Positions 26,912-36,054 of a stretch of 64,000 bases of DNA are shown piece after piece. The translations under genes and the position numbers were made by a program. This DNA is from Prochloron sp965198675 (GTDB taxonomy: Bacteria; Cyanobacteriota; Cyanobacteriia; Cyanobacteriales; Prochloraceae), in NCBI GenBank assembly GCA_965198675.1, contig OZ240666.1:1488001-1552000 (forward strand), written 5' to 3'. Every line of letters starts with the position of its first letter. Position 1 is the first letter of the stretch. Under the pieces are notes generated by a model, which did no database searches, had not been told where the DNA came from, and saw nothing but the letters and a program-made list of their open reading frames with translations.

Positions 26912-27304
26912 TTATTTTTGATGTTTTATTTCAATGACAGTATGCACGTTACCTCGGGGGGAAAAGTCCCCTTTTATGGTAGCAGATAGGGGATCGCAAG
27001 CTGCTACGAAGTCATCTAAAATTTGATTCACAACTTCCTCGTGGGAAATATAGCGATCGCGGTAGCTATTAATATACAGTTTCAATGCTTTCAGCTCCAC
27101 CACCTTTTCATCCGGGGAATAGGTGATGTAAATAGTCGCAAAATCCGGGTAACCGGAAAAGGGACATTTACAAGTAAACTCCGGTAAAGTAACATTGATA
27201 TCGTAGCGTCTCCCAATACGGGGATTGGGAAAAGTAATTAATTTTCCTTCCGCGATCGCTCGTTCCCCATATTTCATTTCTGTCCCTTGGGAAGAATCAC
27301 TCAT
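26912..27304 (-). CDS. queF: NADPH-dependent 7-cyano-7-deazaguanine reductase
   Basis: 130 residues, the short (unimodular) QueF type. It reduces preQ0 to preQ1 in queuosine synthesis. The catalytic Cys lies in FTCKCPFSGYPDFATIYI; the NADPH/substrate motif is ELKALKLYINSYRD; the tail has the HTVIEIK strand. The fold is a tunnelling T-fold decamer in the cytosol. The upstream region (27305-27400) shows no riboswitch I can recognise. Confidence 0.95.
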   Translation of the reverse strand: MSDSSQGTEMKYGERAIAEGKLITFPNPRIGRRYDINVTLPEFTCKCPFSGYPDFATIYITYSPDEKVVELKALKLYINSYRDRYISHEEVVNQILDDFVAACDPLSATIKGDFSPRGNVHTVIEIKHQK

Positions 27305-27470
27305 CGTATCTAACCTAACCTTGCTTTTTTGTCCTAATTATAACAGTTACCATGTACTTTGACAGTGAAACTTTATAGCTGAAGTTCAAGTTCTAGATCA
27401 AGTTGCTCAAAAGCTTCCATTAAGCAAGATATTTCTTTTTCTGTTTCTAGCCCTTGAAGCTCGTGTTCCG

Positions 27471-27910
27471 CTATCCGAGTTCGCCACTCATTAATTGAAA
27501 ACTCAAATTATATTCATAAGACTTAATTCGTTCTTGAGATTTCTGGCGATTGCTCAATTTTTTCGATTTTTGTTGGAGTACATTTTCGAGTTGAGAGCGA
27601 ACAAGACCAGTTTCTTTGGATAAAAGCTCCTCATGTCTGCTAATCGAGCCTTCTATAATATGCGGCTGTTCAATTTTTGCTATGCCATTCTTTTGTTTCT
27701 GGAGCAAAATAGCCAACTTGACCATTTTCTTATTTAAGTCCTCAAGTTTGTCTTTCATTGATTCATCACCAATTGAGAATTGAGGAGCTGAAGCTATATT
27801 CCTTTTAACTTGGTGAATGCGCTTACTCAAACTCATTACTTGTTCGTATAGTGGTTCATCTAAGGCAGTCGCGCATTTGCCTATTATCCATCTGATTCGA
27901 GTTCGCCTTA
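27471..27910 (-). CDS. 3' exon of a coiled-coil membrane protein interrupted by a group II intron
   Basis: After the intron's last base (27911) the frame reads RRTRIRWIIGKCATALDEPLYEQ, then a long helical region (MSLSKRIHQVKRNIA, SMKDKLEDLNKKMVKLAILLQKQ, SQLENVLQQKSKKLSNRQKSQER) ending at TAG 27471. Joined to the 5' exon (A + TA across the splice) the frame is open throughout. A one-base shift near 27485 would extend it by about 35 residues (RTRIAEHELQGLETEKE to LELELQL), so the native tail may be longer and frameshifted. Function unknown. Confidence 0.65.
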
Positions 27911-30451
27911 GTCGGGTAAGGTTCAAGAGTCGCCTCTATTCCCTCCCCTAAGAACCGGACTTGACAGTCTCCTATCATCCGGCTCAAGCCTTACTTCAAG
28001 CCCTGCTTGGATTTCTTACTATGTACCTGCTTGTGACATGTTTTATGTAAATGCTGAAGATTATCGATATCATCTGAACCTCCATTCCTCACAGGTACTA
28101 TGTGATGGGTCTCAATTTCCTCACCATTAAATAGGTGGTCATGACACACCGGGCACTTCCAGTCTTGTACATTTGCGACAGATTCATATTTTGAACCTTC
28201 GGACCAACGTACTTTACCTGATTTTGTCTGCCTATTCTGCCAATATTTCACCAATTCTGGGTCATCTAAGGAGTTAGTTCCTTTTACCTTGATATGCCTT
28301 ATAATGGGTACAGACTTTATCTCAAGTAGGTCGCGGGTCTCCCTACGACCTCTTTTGTCTGTATTCTTATAAAAGAATATCCAATTTTTGACCTTCTTCT
28401 TACCCTTCTTATAGGTAGTTTTAGTGCGGAAGTATTTTTCTTTAACCCAATTTTTTCCTTTGTTGGGGTGTCGTCTTTTTGCCCAACGCCAGAGGTACCA
28501 CCAAACTCGGTAATCTATTTTTGTGAAGGTTTCTTTGCTGCATACTCCTCTGTAGTAATTAGCAAAACCTATGAGAAGCGGATTAATCTTGCGGATGACC
28601 TCCTCTGGGGTTTTGGTTTTCATGCTGTCGATAGTTGCACCGACTTTCTTGCAGAAAGCTAATACCTTTGACTTTTGCGGCTTGATGAGCAGCTTGTCCC
28701 GTAAGACACCATCCTCACCTCGCACTTTATATTGCCTCAGGTTAAACCCTAGGAAATCAAACCCGTCTCTTATATGAACTATCCTTGTCTTCTCCTCGCT
28801 AATACTAAGACCTCTTTTTGACAACCATTGATTTATCTGGATTTTCAGTATCTCCAAGGATCTCTTGTCCTTCGCGGTGACTACAAAGTCATCCGCGTAC
28901 CTGATGACGCCTACCTTTGAGTCACATTTGTTGATGTATGTTTCTAACCCGTGGAGTCCAACATTGGCTAGTAAGGGACTGATTACGCCACCCTGTGGAG
29001 TACCCTTATCGGTCAGGGTATAACCTTTCTTATGTTCGACAAATCCAGCTTTTAACCATTCACTTACTTGGGAATCCTCCCTAGTAGCTTTCTGAATGGA
29101 TTTATGGTCAATGTTGTCAAAGAACCCCTCTATATCAGCGTCCAGAACCCATTTGTCTTTATCAAACCATCCGAACTGATTCTTGCCTTTACTCAACCTA
29201 GCAAAGCATTGTGCTATGGCATCGTGGCAGCTGCGTCCAGGTCTGAAGCCGTAGGAGTTAGCCTCAAACTTCGCTTCCCATTCGGGTTCCAGTGCATTCT
29301 TTACTATTGACTGAGCGACTCTATCTCTCACGGGACGCCAAGGGCGGTTGCTTCGCAAAGGGATTCCGAGAGGACGTTTCTTACCATTCGCTTTGGGTAT
29401 ATACACCCTTCTCGCGGGTTTAGCCTTAGGCCTGACCCATGAGTTGGCAAGTTTCACACGCTGTGCTGGAGTTTCTATAACCTCCTTATCTACTCCCGCT
29501 GTTTGCCTTCCGGTGTTAACCTGTGTGATTTGTCTAATGCTCAGCAATAGGTTCGACCGACATCTTTTCATTAATTTCTGTAGTTGCAATAATTGCCTCC
29601 ACAGTCCAAGCTTTCGGGCACGAAATATCCGACCGCGTAAATTCCTAACAATCTTCTTAGTGCGGCGCCAGTTTATGTCACCCCACTCTTCTAATTGTCC
29701 TTTAGGTCCATTTTCCAGAACTGCTTCTGTCATCTAACTTTTCCTTCAGTTTGGTCTCTAGTTGTCTTTCTATTCCGTATAAGACCCAAGTGAAGTCTGC
29801 TATTCCTTTCGGTCAGGGACAAATCTTGAATCCCTATCTTCTCCATTACAGAGGAGCGTTCGCTTTCTCACTCATCCTTTACCCTCCAAGGAGTTCCGCC
29901 TCCGTTACCTTCAGCCTACTGAGAGCAATCGACCAGCTCTCAGACCCTGTAGGGCTTATCCTGTTGTTTCACTTAGTTTTATCTAGTTGGTTAGGTTGGT
30001 TCCTTTCCCCCGGTAGAGCTTCGTTCCCTCAATTCACCAACGCACAAGCGGTGAACTCTGTCTACTTACCGTTTTGGTCAAGGCGTATCAGGGATAATTT
30101 CGCCTATCCTTACTATCGAGGTTTAAACGGAGGAGTTCGGTTCTCGTTCGGTAATTACCACCTCGATGCCTCCTAATTTCTTCGGCTGGCTTTCGCCTTT
30201 CCTCTGATTTCGGTCGGGTCATCCAAAACCGCTACTCTTTTACTTCACTTTCGTTCAACCTTCCAACTATTTCCCTCTTGCTCCGTGTGCCTAATCCCTG
30301 GCATTTTGGCTACTTTCGGGGTCTGCATTCCAGCGGTTTTATTACTGACTCCCGCCGTGACCGGACTCTTAGAGTCTTTTCCGTGAGGGCTAGGGAAGGA
30401 AATCCCTAGGAGGCTAGGAGCCTCTTACTAAGCGACCAGTTCAGGTCGCGC
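27911..30451 (-). mobile_element. Group II intron with maturase in domain IV
   Basis: The 5' end on the minus strand reads GCGCGACCTGAACTGGTCGC at 30451 (consensus starts GUGYG, so base 2 differs). Domain V is at 27952-27985: GAGCCGGATGATAGGAGACT, then GTCAAGTCCGGTTC, with the catalytic AGC replaced by the variant AGCC stem start and the bulge intact. Domain VI follows and the intron ends CCCGAC at 27911. Length 2541. The maturase ORF (27991-29733) ends only 80 bases before the intron's 3' end. The splice junctions are set by the match of domain ends and by the open frame across the joined exons. Confidence 0.85.
27991..29733 (-). CDS. ltrA: Group II intron reverse transcriptase/maturase with HNH endonuclease
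   Basis: 580 residues, ATG at 29733. Reverse transcriptase blocks: RRVYIPKANGKKRPLGIP, YGFRPGRSCHDAIAQ, VLDADIEGFFDNID, GTPQGGVISPLLANVGL and the catalytic GVIRYADDFVVTAK. The X/maturase domain follows (LIGFANYYRGVCSK). The C-terminal HNH domain has CPVCHDHLFNGEEIETHHIVPV, CHKQVH. It binds and helps splice its own intron and carries out target-primed integration. Between GIP and RDRVAQSIV an extra LRSNRPWRPV is encoded by the dispersed GGGACGCCAAGGGCGG repeat; this lies in the RT domain and may have damaged it, though the frame is kept. Confidence 0.93.
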   Translation of the reverse strand: MTEAVLENGPKGQLEEWGDINWRRTKKIVRNLRGRIFRARKLGLWRQLLQLQKLMKRCRSNLLLSIRQITQVNTGRQTAGVDKEVIETPAQRVKLANSWVRPKAKPARRVYIPKANGKKRPLGIPLRSNRPWRPVRDRVAQSIVKNALEPEWEAKFEANSYGFRPGRSCHDAIAQCFARLSKGKNQFGWFDKDKWVLDADIEGFFDNIDHKSIQKATREDSQVSEWLKAGFVEHKKGYTLTDKGTPQGGVISPLLANVGLHGLETYINKCDSKVGVIRYADDFVVTAKDKRSLEILKIQINQWLSKRGLSISEEKTRIVHIRDGFDFLGFNLRQYKVRGEDGVLRDKLLIKPQKSKVLAFCKKVGATIDSMKTKTPEEVIRKINPLLIGFANYYRGVCSKETFTKIDYRVWWYLWRWAKRRHPNKGKNWVKEKYFRTKTTYKKGKKKVKNWIFFYKNTDKRGRRETRDLLEIKSVPIIRHIKVKGTNSLDDPELVKYWQNRQTKSGKVRWSEGSKYESVANVQDWKCPVCHDHLFNGEEIETHHIVPVRNGGSDDIDNLQHLHKTCHKQVHSKKSKQGLK

Positions 30452-30899
30452 TATGCCATTTAAGTTCACCAATCCACCAACGCCGGGTAATAATTACAAC
30501 TGAACTGATACCAAGAAACGAGCCCAGAAGCATTCCGATAGTTCCATATTTAACTACGTTACTCAATTGTCCTTGAGCATGACCTAGAGCATGACCTTCT
30601 TGGTAACCATCATCTTTCCCCTGCGCATATCCGTTATTATACCCCTCATCTTTTCCCTTCGTATATCCGTTATTATACCCCTCATCTTTCCCCTTCGTAT
30701 ATCCGTTATTATACCCCTCATCTTTCCCCTGCGCATATCCCGTATCATACCCCTGCGCATATCCCGTATCATACCCCTGCGCATATCCCGTATCATACCT
30801 ATCCTGATAGCACCTGGTTAGTCCTAGCATCATAATACATATTAAACTCAAGTAGTTATGCCTAAAGACTTGGTTTCGCAAATTTGTTAATTTTATCAT
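30452..30899 (-). CDS. 5' exon of a repeat-rich membrane protein interrupted by a group II intron
   Basis: About 149 residues upstream of the intron. The N-terminus is hydrophobic and ends LMLGLTRC-like (CIMMLGLTRCYQ), which could be a lipoprotein signal or a membrane anchor. It is followed by nine short repeats of the type GYDTGYAQGYDTGYAQ and GKDEGYNNGYTK. A membrane segment follows (YGTIGMLLGSFLGISSVVIIT), then RRWWIGELKWH. In the unspliced transcript the frame ends shortly inside the intron (30441). With the intron removed the protein continues into the coiled-coil 3' exon. Function unknown. Confidence 0.7.
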
Positions 30900-31008
30900 G
30901 ATATTATTGTACTTTGTGTCTAGAGCATAATTTCATAATCGATATGTACAGATTTACAGCATGATCAGGTGTTGCTGCTAAGAAACCGAATGAAAATTTA
31001 GCCCTACC

Positions 31009-31230
31009 ATGAATACTATAGCACAATCATCAAATTCACTTTTCTCTAGCCAAATAGACACTGTCAGAGCCAATAATTCTTACTACCAGGGGCTTATAGA
31101 AGAAAACGACGACCTACGATATTTGGGTTGGATTTCGTCGATATCAGCTTCCATCCGAGCTTTCAGCAAAAGAGTTCCTGTTAATCGAAAGTTTCGGGCG
31201 ATCGCAGGTTTTTGTAGTCTTTCTCTATAG
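31009..31230 (+). CDS. Small hypothetical protein
   Basis: 73 residues, MNTIAQSSNSLFSSQ to FCSLSL. It has no family I recognise, no signal or membrane segment, and no clear ribosome binding site. It is the only sizeable frame in 30900-31330 and could be chance. Confidence 0.25.
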   Translation: MNTIAQSSNSLFSSQIDTVRANNSYYQGLIEENDDLRYLGWISSISASIRAFSKRVPVNRKFRAIAGFCSLSL

Positions 31231-31330
31231 ATACTCTCTTAGGATAACTAGAGGAGTTTCGACTCTGGTTCCCTGAGTTTGATGCTAAAATTTGGATGTA
31301 AGATTTGAACATTGACAGAAGGAGCAATCC

Positions 31331-31882
31331 ATGGCGACTTTAACAAAATGGTCAATTTTAGAATATCACAAAATGCGAGACAATGGAATTTTAGCTCATC
31401 GTCGTTGCGAATTAATTAACGGAAAAATTTTGAACATGGCTCCAGAAGGGGAATTTCATCGGTTCGTAAATCACAGAGGAGTCAAGTATTTAAGGCATAT
31501 CATGGCAGGAAAAGCGGAAATATTTGAAGCTCACCCGATTACTTTAACAGATTCAGAACCAGAACCGGATATCGCTATTGTCAAATTACCCGATACCACT
31601 TATCTGCAACATCATCCCTACCCTGACGATATTTATTGGTTAATCGAAGTAGCGGATAGTACCCTAACCTATGATTTAGAGAAAAAGAAGAAGCTCTATG
31701 CTAAGTCCAGAATCAGGGAATATTGGGTAATTAATGTCATAGGGAAGGAAATGACCATATTTAGAAATCCCCAGGATGATGATTTTTTAAGTCAACGAAC
31801 CATGAGAGCAGGAATCATCCATCCTGTAGCCTTTCCCCATGTGAAAGTGGATGTAGGAAAGTTGGTGGATATTCCAAATTAA
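31331..31882 (+). CDS. Uma2-family protein (tandem copy 1)
   Basis: 183 residues. Begins MATLTKWSILEYHKMRDNG, with the motif EPEPDIAIVKLPDT and DIYWLIEVADSTLTYD, then KKLYAKSRIREYWVINV. These are the usual Uma2/DUF820 core: acidic P-D-I, E-V-x-x-S-T and a Lys-containing strand, predicted PD-(D/E)XK fold. A GGAG lies 10 bases before the ATG. The second copy follows after 59 bases. The last 330 bases of the two genes are almost identical, the first 180 clearly diverged. Confidence 0.85.
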   Translation: MATLTKWSILEYHKMRDNGILAHRRCELINGKILNMAPEGEFHRFVNHRGVKYLRHIMAGKAEIFEAHPITLTDSEPEPDIAIVKLPDTTYLQHHPYPDDIYWLIEVADSTLTYDLEKKKKLYAKSRIREYWVINVIGKEMTIFRNPQDDDFLSQRTMRAGIIHPVAFPHVKVDVGKLVDIPN

Positions 31883-31941
31883 CCTTTGTGGGCCGTTTTA
31901 TCTATAAACCTATCCTTATTTCATGACTAAGGGATGAATCT

Positions 31942-32493
31942 ATGGAGACTTTAACAACATGGTCAGTAGTAGAATATCACAAAATGCGCAACAATGGAAT
32001 TTTAAACCATCGTCGTTGCGAATTAATTAACGGGGAAATTTGGAACATGTCTCCAGAAGGGGAATTTCATCGGTTTATCAACGACAGAGGAGCAGAGTAT
32101 CTCAGAAAAGTGTTGAGAAACAAAGCTAAGGTTTTTGAAGCACACCCTATTACTCTAACAGATTCAGAACCAGAACCGGATATCGCTATTGTCAAATTAC
32201 CCGATACCACTTATCTGCAACATCATCCCTACCCTGACGATATTTATTGGTTAATCGAAGTAGCGGATAGTACCCTAACCTATGATTTAGAGAAGAAGAA
32301 AAAGCTCTATGCTAAGGCAGGAATCAGGGAATATTGGGTAATTAACGTCATAGGGAAGGAAATGACTGTATTTAGAAATCCCCAGGATGATGATTTTTTA
32401 AGTCAACGAACCATGAGAGCAGGAATCATCCATCCTGTAGCCTTTCCCCATGTGGAAGTGGATGTAGGAAAGTTGGTGGATATTCCAAATTAA
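31942..32493 (+). CDS. Uma2-family protein (tandem copy 2)
   Basis: 183 residues, METLTTWSVVEYHKMRNNG, same core as the first copy with identical EPEPDIAIVKLPDT and DIYWLIEVADSTLTYD. It has KAGIREYWVINV where copy 1 has KSRIREYWVINV. Both copies have the same length and presumably arose by a local duplication; the abrupt change in similarity suggests later gene conversion of the 3' part. Confidence 0.85.
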   Translation: METLTTWSVVEYHKMRNNGILNHRRCELINGEIWNMSPEGEFHRFINDRGAEYLRKVLRNKAKVFEAHPITLTDSEPEPDIAIVKLPDTTYLQHHPYPDDIYWLIEVADSTLTYDLEKKKKLYAKAGIREYWVINVIGKEMTVFRNPQDDDFLSQRTMRAGIIHPVAFPHVEVDVGKLVDIPN

Positions 32494-32526
32494 ACTGGAT
32501 TTGGCAGGTAGTGCTATATTAGACTC

Positions 32527-33351
32527 ATGAATTATCCCACTCCCATTGTCTCTGCTGAATGGCTTCATGACCACTTAAATGACGATCTCCTACAAGTGGT
32601 AGATTGCCGCTTTGCCCTGATGGACCCGATGTTGGGTATCCGTCAATATCAATCGGGGCATATCCCCGGTGCCATTCATTTGGATTTGAATCGTGATTTA
32701 TCCAGCCCGGTCAAAACCCATGGTGGTCGTCATCCATTGCCCGATATCCATAGGTTAGGGCATACCTTGGGAAGGTGTGGTATTTGCTCCAAGACCTTTG
32801 TGGTGGCTTATGATGACTCCCGATTTGCCTTTGCTGCCCGTCTATGGTGGCTCTTGCGATACATGGGCCATACTTGGGTTGGGATTTTGGACGGTGGCTT
32901 CCAGGGATGGCTTGCAGCAGGGTATGACCTTACCCAGGATTCTCCTACGCTCCAACCTACCACCTTTGTGCCCCAGGTGCGATCCCATTGGGTGGTAGAC
33001 ATCAACCAGGTGAAGCAACGGAAAGATTTACCCAATGTGGCTTTGGTGGATTCTCGTCAGGGGGATCGCTACCGAGGGGAACGGGAACCCATTGATCCAG
33101 TGGCGGGGCATATTCCAGGAGCGGTAAATCTGTTTTGGCAATCGGTTACCACTGATGATGGCTATGTGCGCTCCACTGATAGGCAAAAAGCGCTATGGGA
33201 GCAGATTGGTATATCCCAGGCTGAAGAAATCATGGTGTATTGTGGCTCTGGGGTTACTGCCTGTGTGAATCTACTCTCCCTTGAACTCGCTGGAATCACC
33301 ACCGGAAAACTATATGCAGGAAGTTGGAGTGACTGGTGCTCTTATCTGTAA
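32527..33351 (+). CDS. Thiosulfate/3-mercaptopyruvate sulfurtransferase (two rhodanese domains)
   Basis: 274 residues in two rhodanese domains. The N-terminal inactive domain has VVDCRFALMDP and SGHIPGAIHLDLNRDLS. The C-terminal domain has the active-site Cys in MVYCGSGVTACVNLL, with loop sequence CGSGVTA that favours mercaptopyruvate sulfurtransferase over classical rhodanese (CRxGxR/K). It transfers sulfane sulfur to thiophilic acceptors in the cytosol. Stand-alone gene; a TnpB element sits just after it. Confidence 0.9.
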   Translation: MNYPTPIVSAEWLHDHLNDDLLQVVDCRFALMDPMLGIRQYQSGHIPGAIHLDLNRDLSSPVKTHGGRHPLPDIHRLGHTLGRCGICSKTFVVAYDDSRFAFAARLWWLLRYMGHTWVGILDGGFQGWLAAGYDLTQDSPTLQPTTFVPQVRSHWVVDINQVKQRKDLPNVALVDSRQGDRYRGEREPIDPVAGHIPGAVNLFWQSVTTDDGYVRSTDRQKALWEQIGISQAEEIMVYCGSGVTACVNLLSLELAGITTGKLYAGSWSDWCSYL

Positions 33352-33468
33352 AATGTCACAGAGAGGAGACGGGAGCCTGGAAGCCCCGTGAATTTCATTC
33401 CGGGGAGGAAAGGCGACCCGTGCGGTTTTAACCGCCTAACCAATATTTCATCTAGGTGATATAATTGG

Positions 33469-34761
33469 ATGATGGAACAAATATTGACTATAGTCTGCAA
33501 AATTAAACCTACCCCTGAACAAGCCAAAAAACTTGAGTTAACTTTAGGGGCATTTGCTAATGCTTGCAACTATATCAATACAACCGTCAATCCTAAAATA
33601 AAGAACAAGAATCGGATTCAAGCCGAGGTTTATAAGGTTGTTAGAGAACGGTTTAACCTGTCAGCTAACTTAGCTGTTAGGGCTTGTGCTAGAGTTGCGT
33701 CTAATCGTAAAACAGCCGCCGATCAGAAATGCCCAGTTAAAGCTTTCAAACCTACTTCAGCAGATTATGACGCTAGGATCTTCTCTTATCGAGAGAAAAA
33801 TCAAACCGTTAGTCTGTCTACCGTTGCAGGTCGAGAGCGGCTTAAGTTGATTTTAGGAAATTACCAGATAGGGAAGTTGAAAGAAAGAACGCCAACATCA
33901 GCAACCCTATCTAAACATAGAGACGGTAAACTGTACATCCATATTCAAATTAAAGACCAAGTACCAGATCCTCAAAAATCAGATGATGTTATCGGTGTAG
34001 ATTTAGGTCGGAGTGACATTGCGGTAACATCTGAAGGGGAAAGCTGGAGTGGTCAAAGGATTACTCAAGTTCGAGACAGGTTTTCCAGAGTTAGAGCTTC
34101 TGTACAGAGGAAAGGCACAAAGGGAGCGAAAAGACTCCTGAAACGGCTATCCGGTAGAGAGAAGCGGTATCAAACCGCGCGCAAAGGCGCTAAGGCGCAA
34201 AGGGACACAATTACACTCCGACTGCGGTATAGCACCGTCTCCTTCCAATTACACCCCAACTGCGGGATAGCACCGTCTCCCTTAATTCCTTCGCTGTCTT
34301 TGCGTCTTTGCGTGACAGACATGGGTGAACCACAACATCAGCAAAAGTATCATTTTTCGCGCTATTGAGACTGCATCGATTGTTGCGATTGAAGACCTAA
34401 CGGGCATCAGAGACAGAACCAACACTCAACCCAGAAACAAGACAGAACGCAGACGGTCTAATTCTTGGGCAATAATCAACTTCGGCAATTCTTAGAATAC
34501 AAGGGGATTAAAGAAGGGGTTGAAGTGGTTACTGTCTCCCCCAGGTACAGCAGTCAGACTTGCCATCAATGTCTACATATCCACCCAGTTAAGGGAAAGT
34601 CCTACCGCCACGGCAAGACTTTTAACTGCGGTCATTGTGGATGGTTCGGAGACGCTGATGTCAATGGCGCGAAAATGATTCAAATTTTGGGGCAGTCTGT
34701 AAGCCTGCCTGTAACGCGCAATCCTCTGTCTTGTTCCTTGACAGACAGTATACAGGATTAG
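33469..34761 (+). pseudogene. tnpB: TnpB (IS200/IS605-type) copy interrupted by a repeat insert and a frameshift
   Basis: N-terminal part MEQILTIVCKIKPTPEQAKKL to SGREKRYQ (33472-34180) includes the first RuvC motif VIGVDLGRSDIAVTSEG. A 130-140-bp insert (34182-34316) follows. The protein then resumes with ISKSIIFRAIETASIVAIEDLTGI (second RuvC motif, E), shifts frame near 34465, and ends with RYSSQTCHQCLHIHPVKG, CGHCGWFGDADVNGA (zinc finger and last RuvC Asp). The catalytic D, E, D are all still encoded but in different frames. 33361-33468 and 34762-34800 look like the element's ends. Confidence 0.85.
34182..34316. repeat. Small insert with CGCAAAGGCG..CTTTGCGTG ends inside TnpB
   Basis: The ends are inverted (CGCGCAAAGGCGCTAAGGCG and CTGTCTTTGCGTCTTTGCGTG). 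Inside are two near copies of TTACACTCCGACTGCGG, TATAGCACCGTCTCC. The ends match the dispersed CGTCTTTGCG repeat at 24415, 25428 and 26026. It has no coding capacity and behaves like a mobile palindromic repeat. Confidence 0.65.
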
Positions 34762-34865
34762 TGCGAATGCCCCGCGTCTTCAGACCGGGGTAAGCTTACT
34801 TAAATACGGTGGGCGATGCCCACCCTACACCCGCGCGCAGCGCTATAATTGCAGGAGCAAAGCCG

Positions 34866-35435
34866 ATGACGGTCATAGATAGAGTCCGCTGGACTACTTC
34901 AGACTTAGAGTTACTATCCCAAGATGAATGGAAACGCTATGAAATTATTGATGGAGAGCTATTCGTGACGAGAGCGCCTCATTTAAACCATCAAGACGCT
35001 GCTGGAAATATCTATTTTGAATTACAACGCTGGTCCCGATCCAGTGGTGCTGGAAAAGCATTTTTTACTCCTGGGGTGATTTTCGACCCTGAAGATAATG
35101 TCCAACCGGATGTCCTTTGGATTAGTAAGGAAAGGTTAGCAGCATTACTGGATGATTCCGGACATCTTACTGGTGCGCCGGAATTAATTGTGGAAGTACT
35201 CTCACCGGGAAGCAATAATGAGCGACGGGATAGATCCGCGAAACTGAAACTTTACTCATCCCAGGGAGTGCAAGAATACTGGATTGCTGATTGGCGTTTA
35301 AAGAGGGTAGAAATTTATCGGCGAAACCAGAGTAGGTTGAAATTGCTGGAGACTTTGTTAGACCATGACCGATTAACTTCTCCTCTATTACCAGGATTTG
35401 ATTGCGAGATTAGGCAGTTTTTTTTTAGTAATTGA
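34866..35435 (+). CDS. Uma2-family protein
   Basis: 189 residues from ATG 34866 (the frame is open 57 bases further up, but that part is repeat sequence). MTVIDRVRWTTSDLELLSQDEWKRYEIIDGELF, NVQPDVLWISKERL, PELIVEVLSPGSNNERRDR and KLKLYSSQGVQEYWIADW form a full Uma2 core with P-D, E-V-L-S and K. The ending CEIRQFFFSN is followed by the TTACCAGT-type repeat. It is not closely related to the other Uma2 copies here. Confidence 0.85.
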   Translation: MTVIDRVRWTTSDLELLSQDEWKRYEIIDGELFVTRAPHLNHQDAAGNIYFELQRWSRSSGAGKAFFTPGVIFDPEDNVQPDVLWISKERLAALLDDSGHLTGAPELIVEVLSPGSNNERRDRSAKLKLYSSQGVQEYWIADWRLKRVEIYRRNQSRLKLLETLLDHDRLTSPLLPGFDCEIRQFFFSN

Positions 35436-35489
35436 TAATTAGGAATTGCTCACTGGTAACTGGTAATTGGTCACTGGTCACTGTTTAAG

Positions 35490-35574
35490 TGGGGGTGGAG
35501 GGACTTGAACCCTCACTCCCGATAAAAGGAAACGGATTTTAAGTCCGCAGCGTCTACCATTCCGCCACACCCCC
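35490..35574 (-). tRNA. trnL-UAA: tRNA-Leu(UAA), intron-less
   Basis: 85 bases on the minus strand. Acceptor GGGGGTG pairs with CACCCCC. The anticodon stem-loop is GCGGA CTTAAAA TCCGT, anticodon UAA, with a long variable arm (TTTCCTTTTATCGGGAGT) as expected for a class II tRNA. The T arm is GAGGGTTCAAGTCCCTC. In many cyanobacteria this gene holds a group I intron between the U and the A of the anticodon; none is present here. CCA is not encoded. Confidence 0.93.
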
Positions 35575-35745
35575 CTGGAACTATGCAATTTACTCACATT
35601 CAACCATTAAAACACAAAAAGAAAAAATAGGCAACCCCTTTCCGGAAAAAAAATCTAAATCCAAGCTATGATTAAGAAGGGCGGGATGACCCCGCCCCTA
35701 CTGTCTGTGAATTTATTTTTTTGCTCTTGACAAAATAGCTTGAAT

Positions 35746-35991
35746 ATGATTAGCATCGGAAATCTGCTACCAGAAACCATTCTACTTACCCTGGTATATC
35801 TGACTTTGAGCCTATTATATCTGTTGATATTTCCCGGCCTCCTTTATTTCTATTTAAATACTCGCTGGTACGTGGCTAGTTCTGTGGAACGGACATTCAT
35901 GTACTTCCTGGTCTTCTTATTCTTCCCCGGGTTGTTGCTGCTCAGTCCCGTGTTGAATTTTCGCCCCAAACGTCGCAAAATCGCTATCTAG
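35746..35991 (+). CDS. ndhL: NAD(P)H-quinone oxidoreductase subunit L
   Basis: 81 residues from ATG 35746; a TTG two codons upstream (35740) is the alternative. Two membrane segments (LLPETILLTLVYLTLSLLYLL-type, then TFMYFLVFLFFPGLLLLSPVL) with a RWYVASSVERT loop and a basic tail (FRPKRRKIAI). NdhL is a small thylakoid-membrane subunit of NDH-1 needed for cyclic electron flow and inorganic carbon uptake. It is followed by DUF3007 and trpA in the same direction, an order seen in other cyanobacteria. Confidence 0.9.
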   Translation: MISIGNLLPETILLTLVYLTLSLLYLLIFPGLLYFYLNTRWYVASSVERTFMYFLVFLFFPGLLLLSPVLNFRPKRRKIAI

Positions 35992-36054
35992 TCTGGGGTA
36001 TAGGATTTACAATACCCCTAAGCTAGAACAACCAACAGGAAACAAGCAAAATTA

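Noticed and set aside
26912..27400. A preQ1 riboswitch upstream of queF
   Set aside because: The upstream region has no recognisable C-rich loop and A-rich tail in the right order.
29751..30176. Plus-strand open frame of 141 codons
   Set aside because: It lies in the structured 5' part of the group II intron on the other strand, with no protein similarity.
30584..30821. Open frames on both strands with MIRDMRRG or IIPLIFPLRIS repeats
   Set aside because: Shadows of the repetitive GYxxGY-coding part of the intron-split gene.
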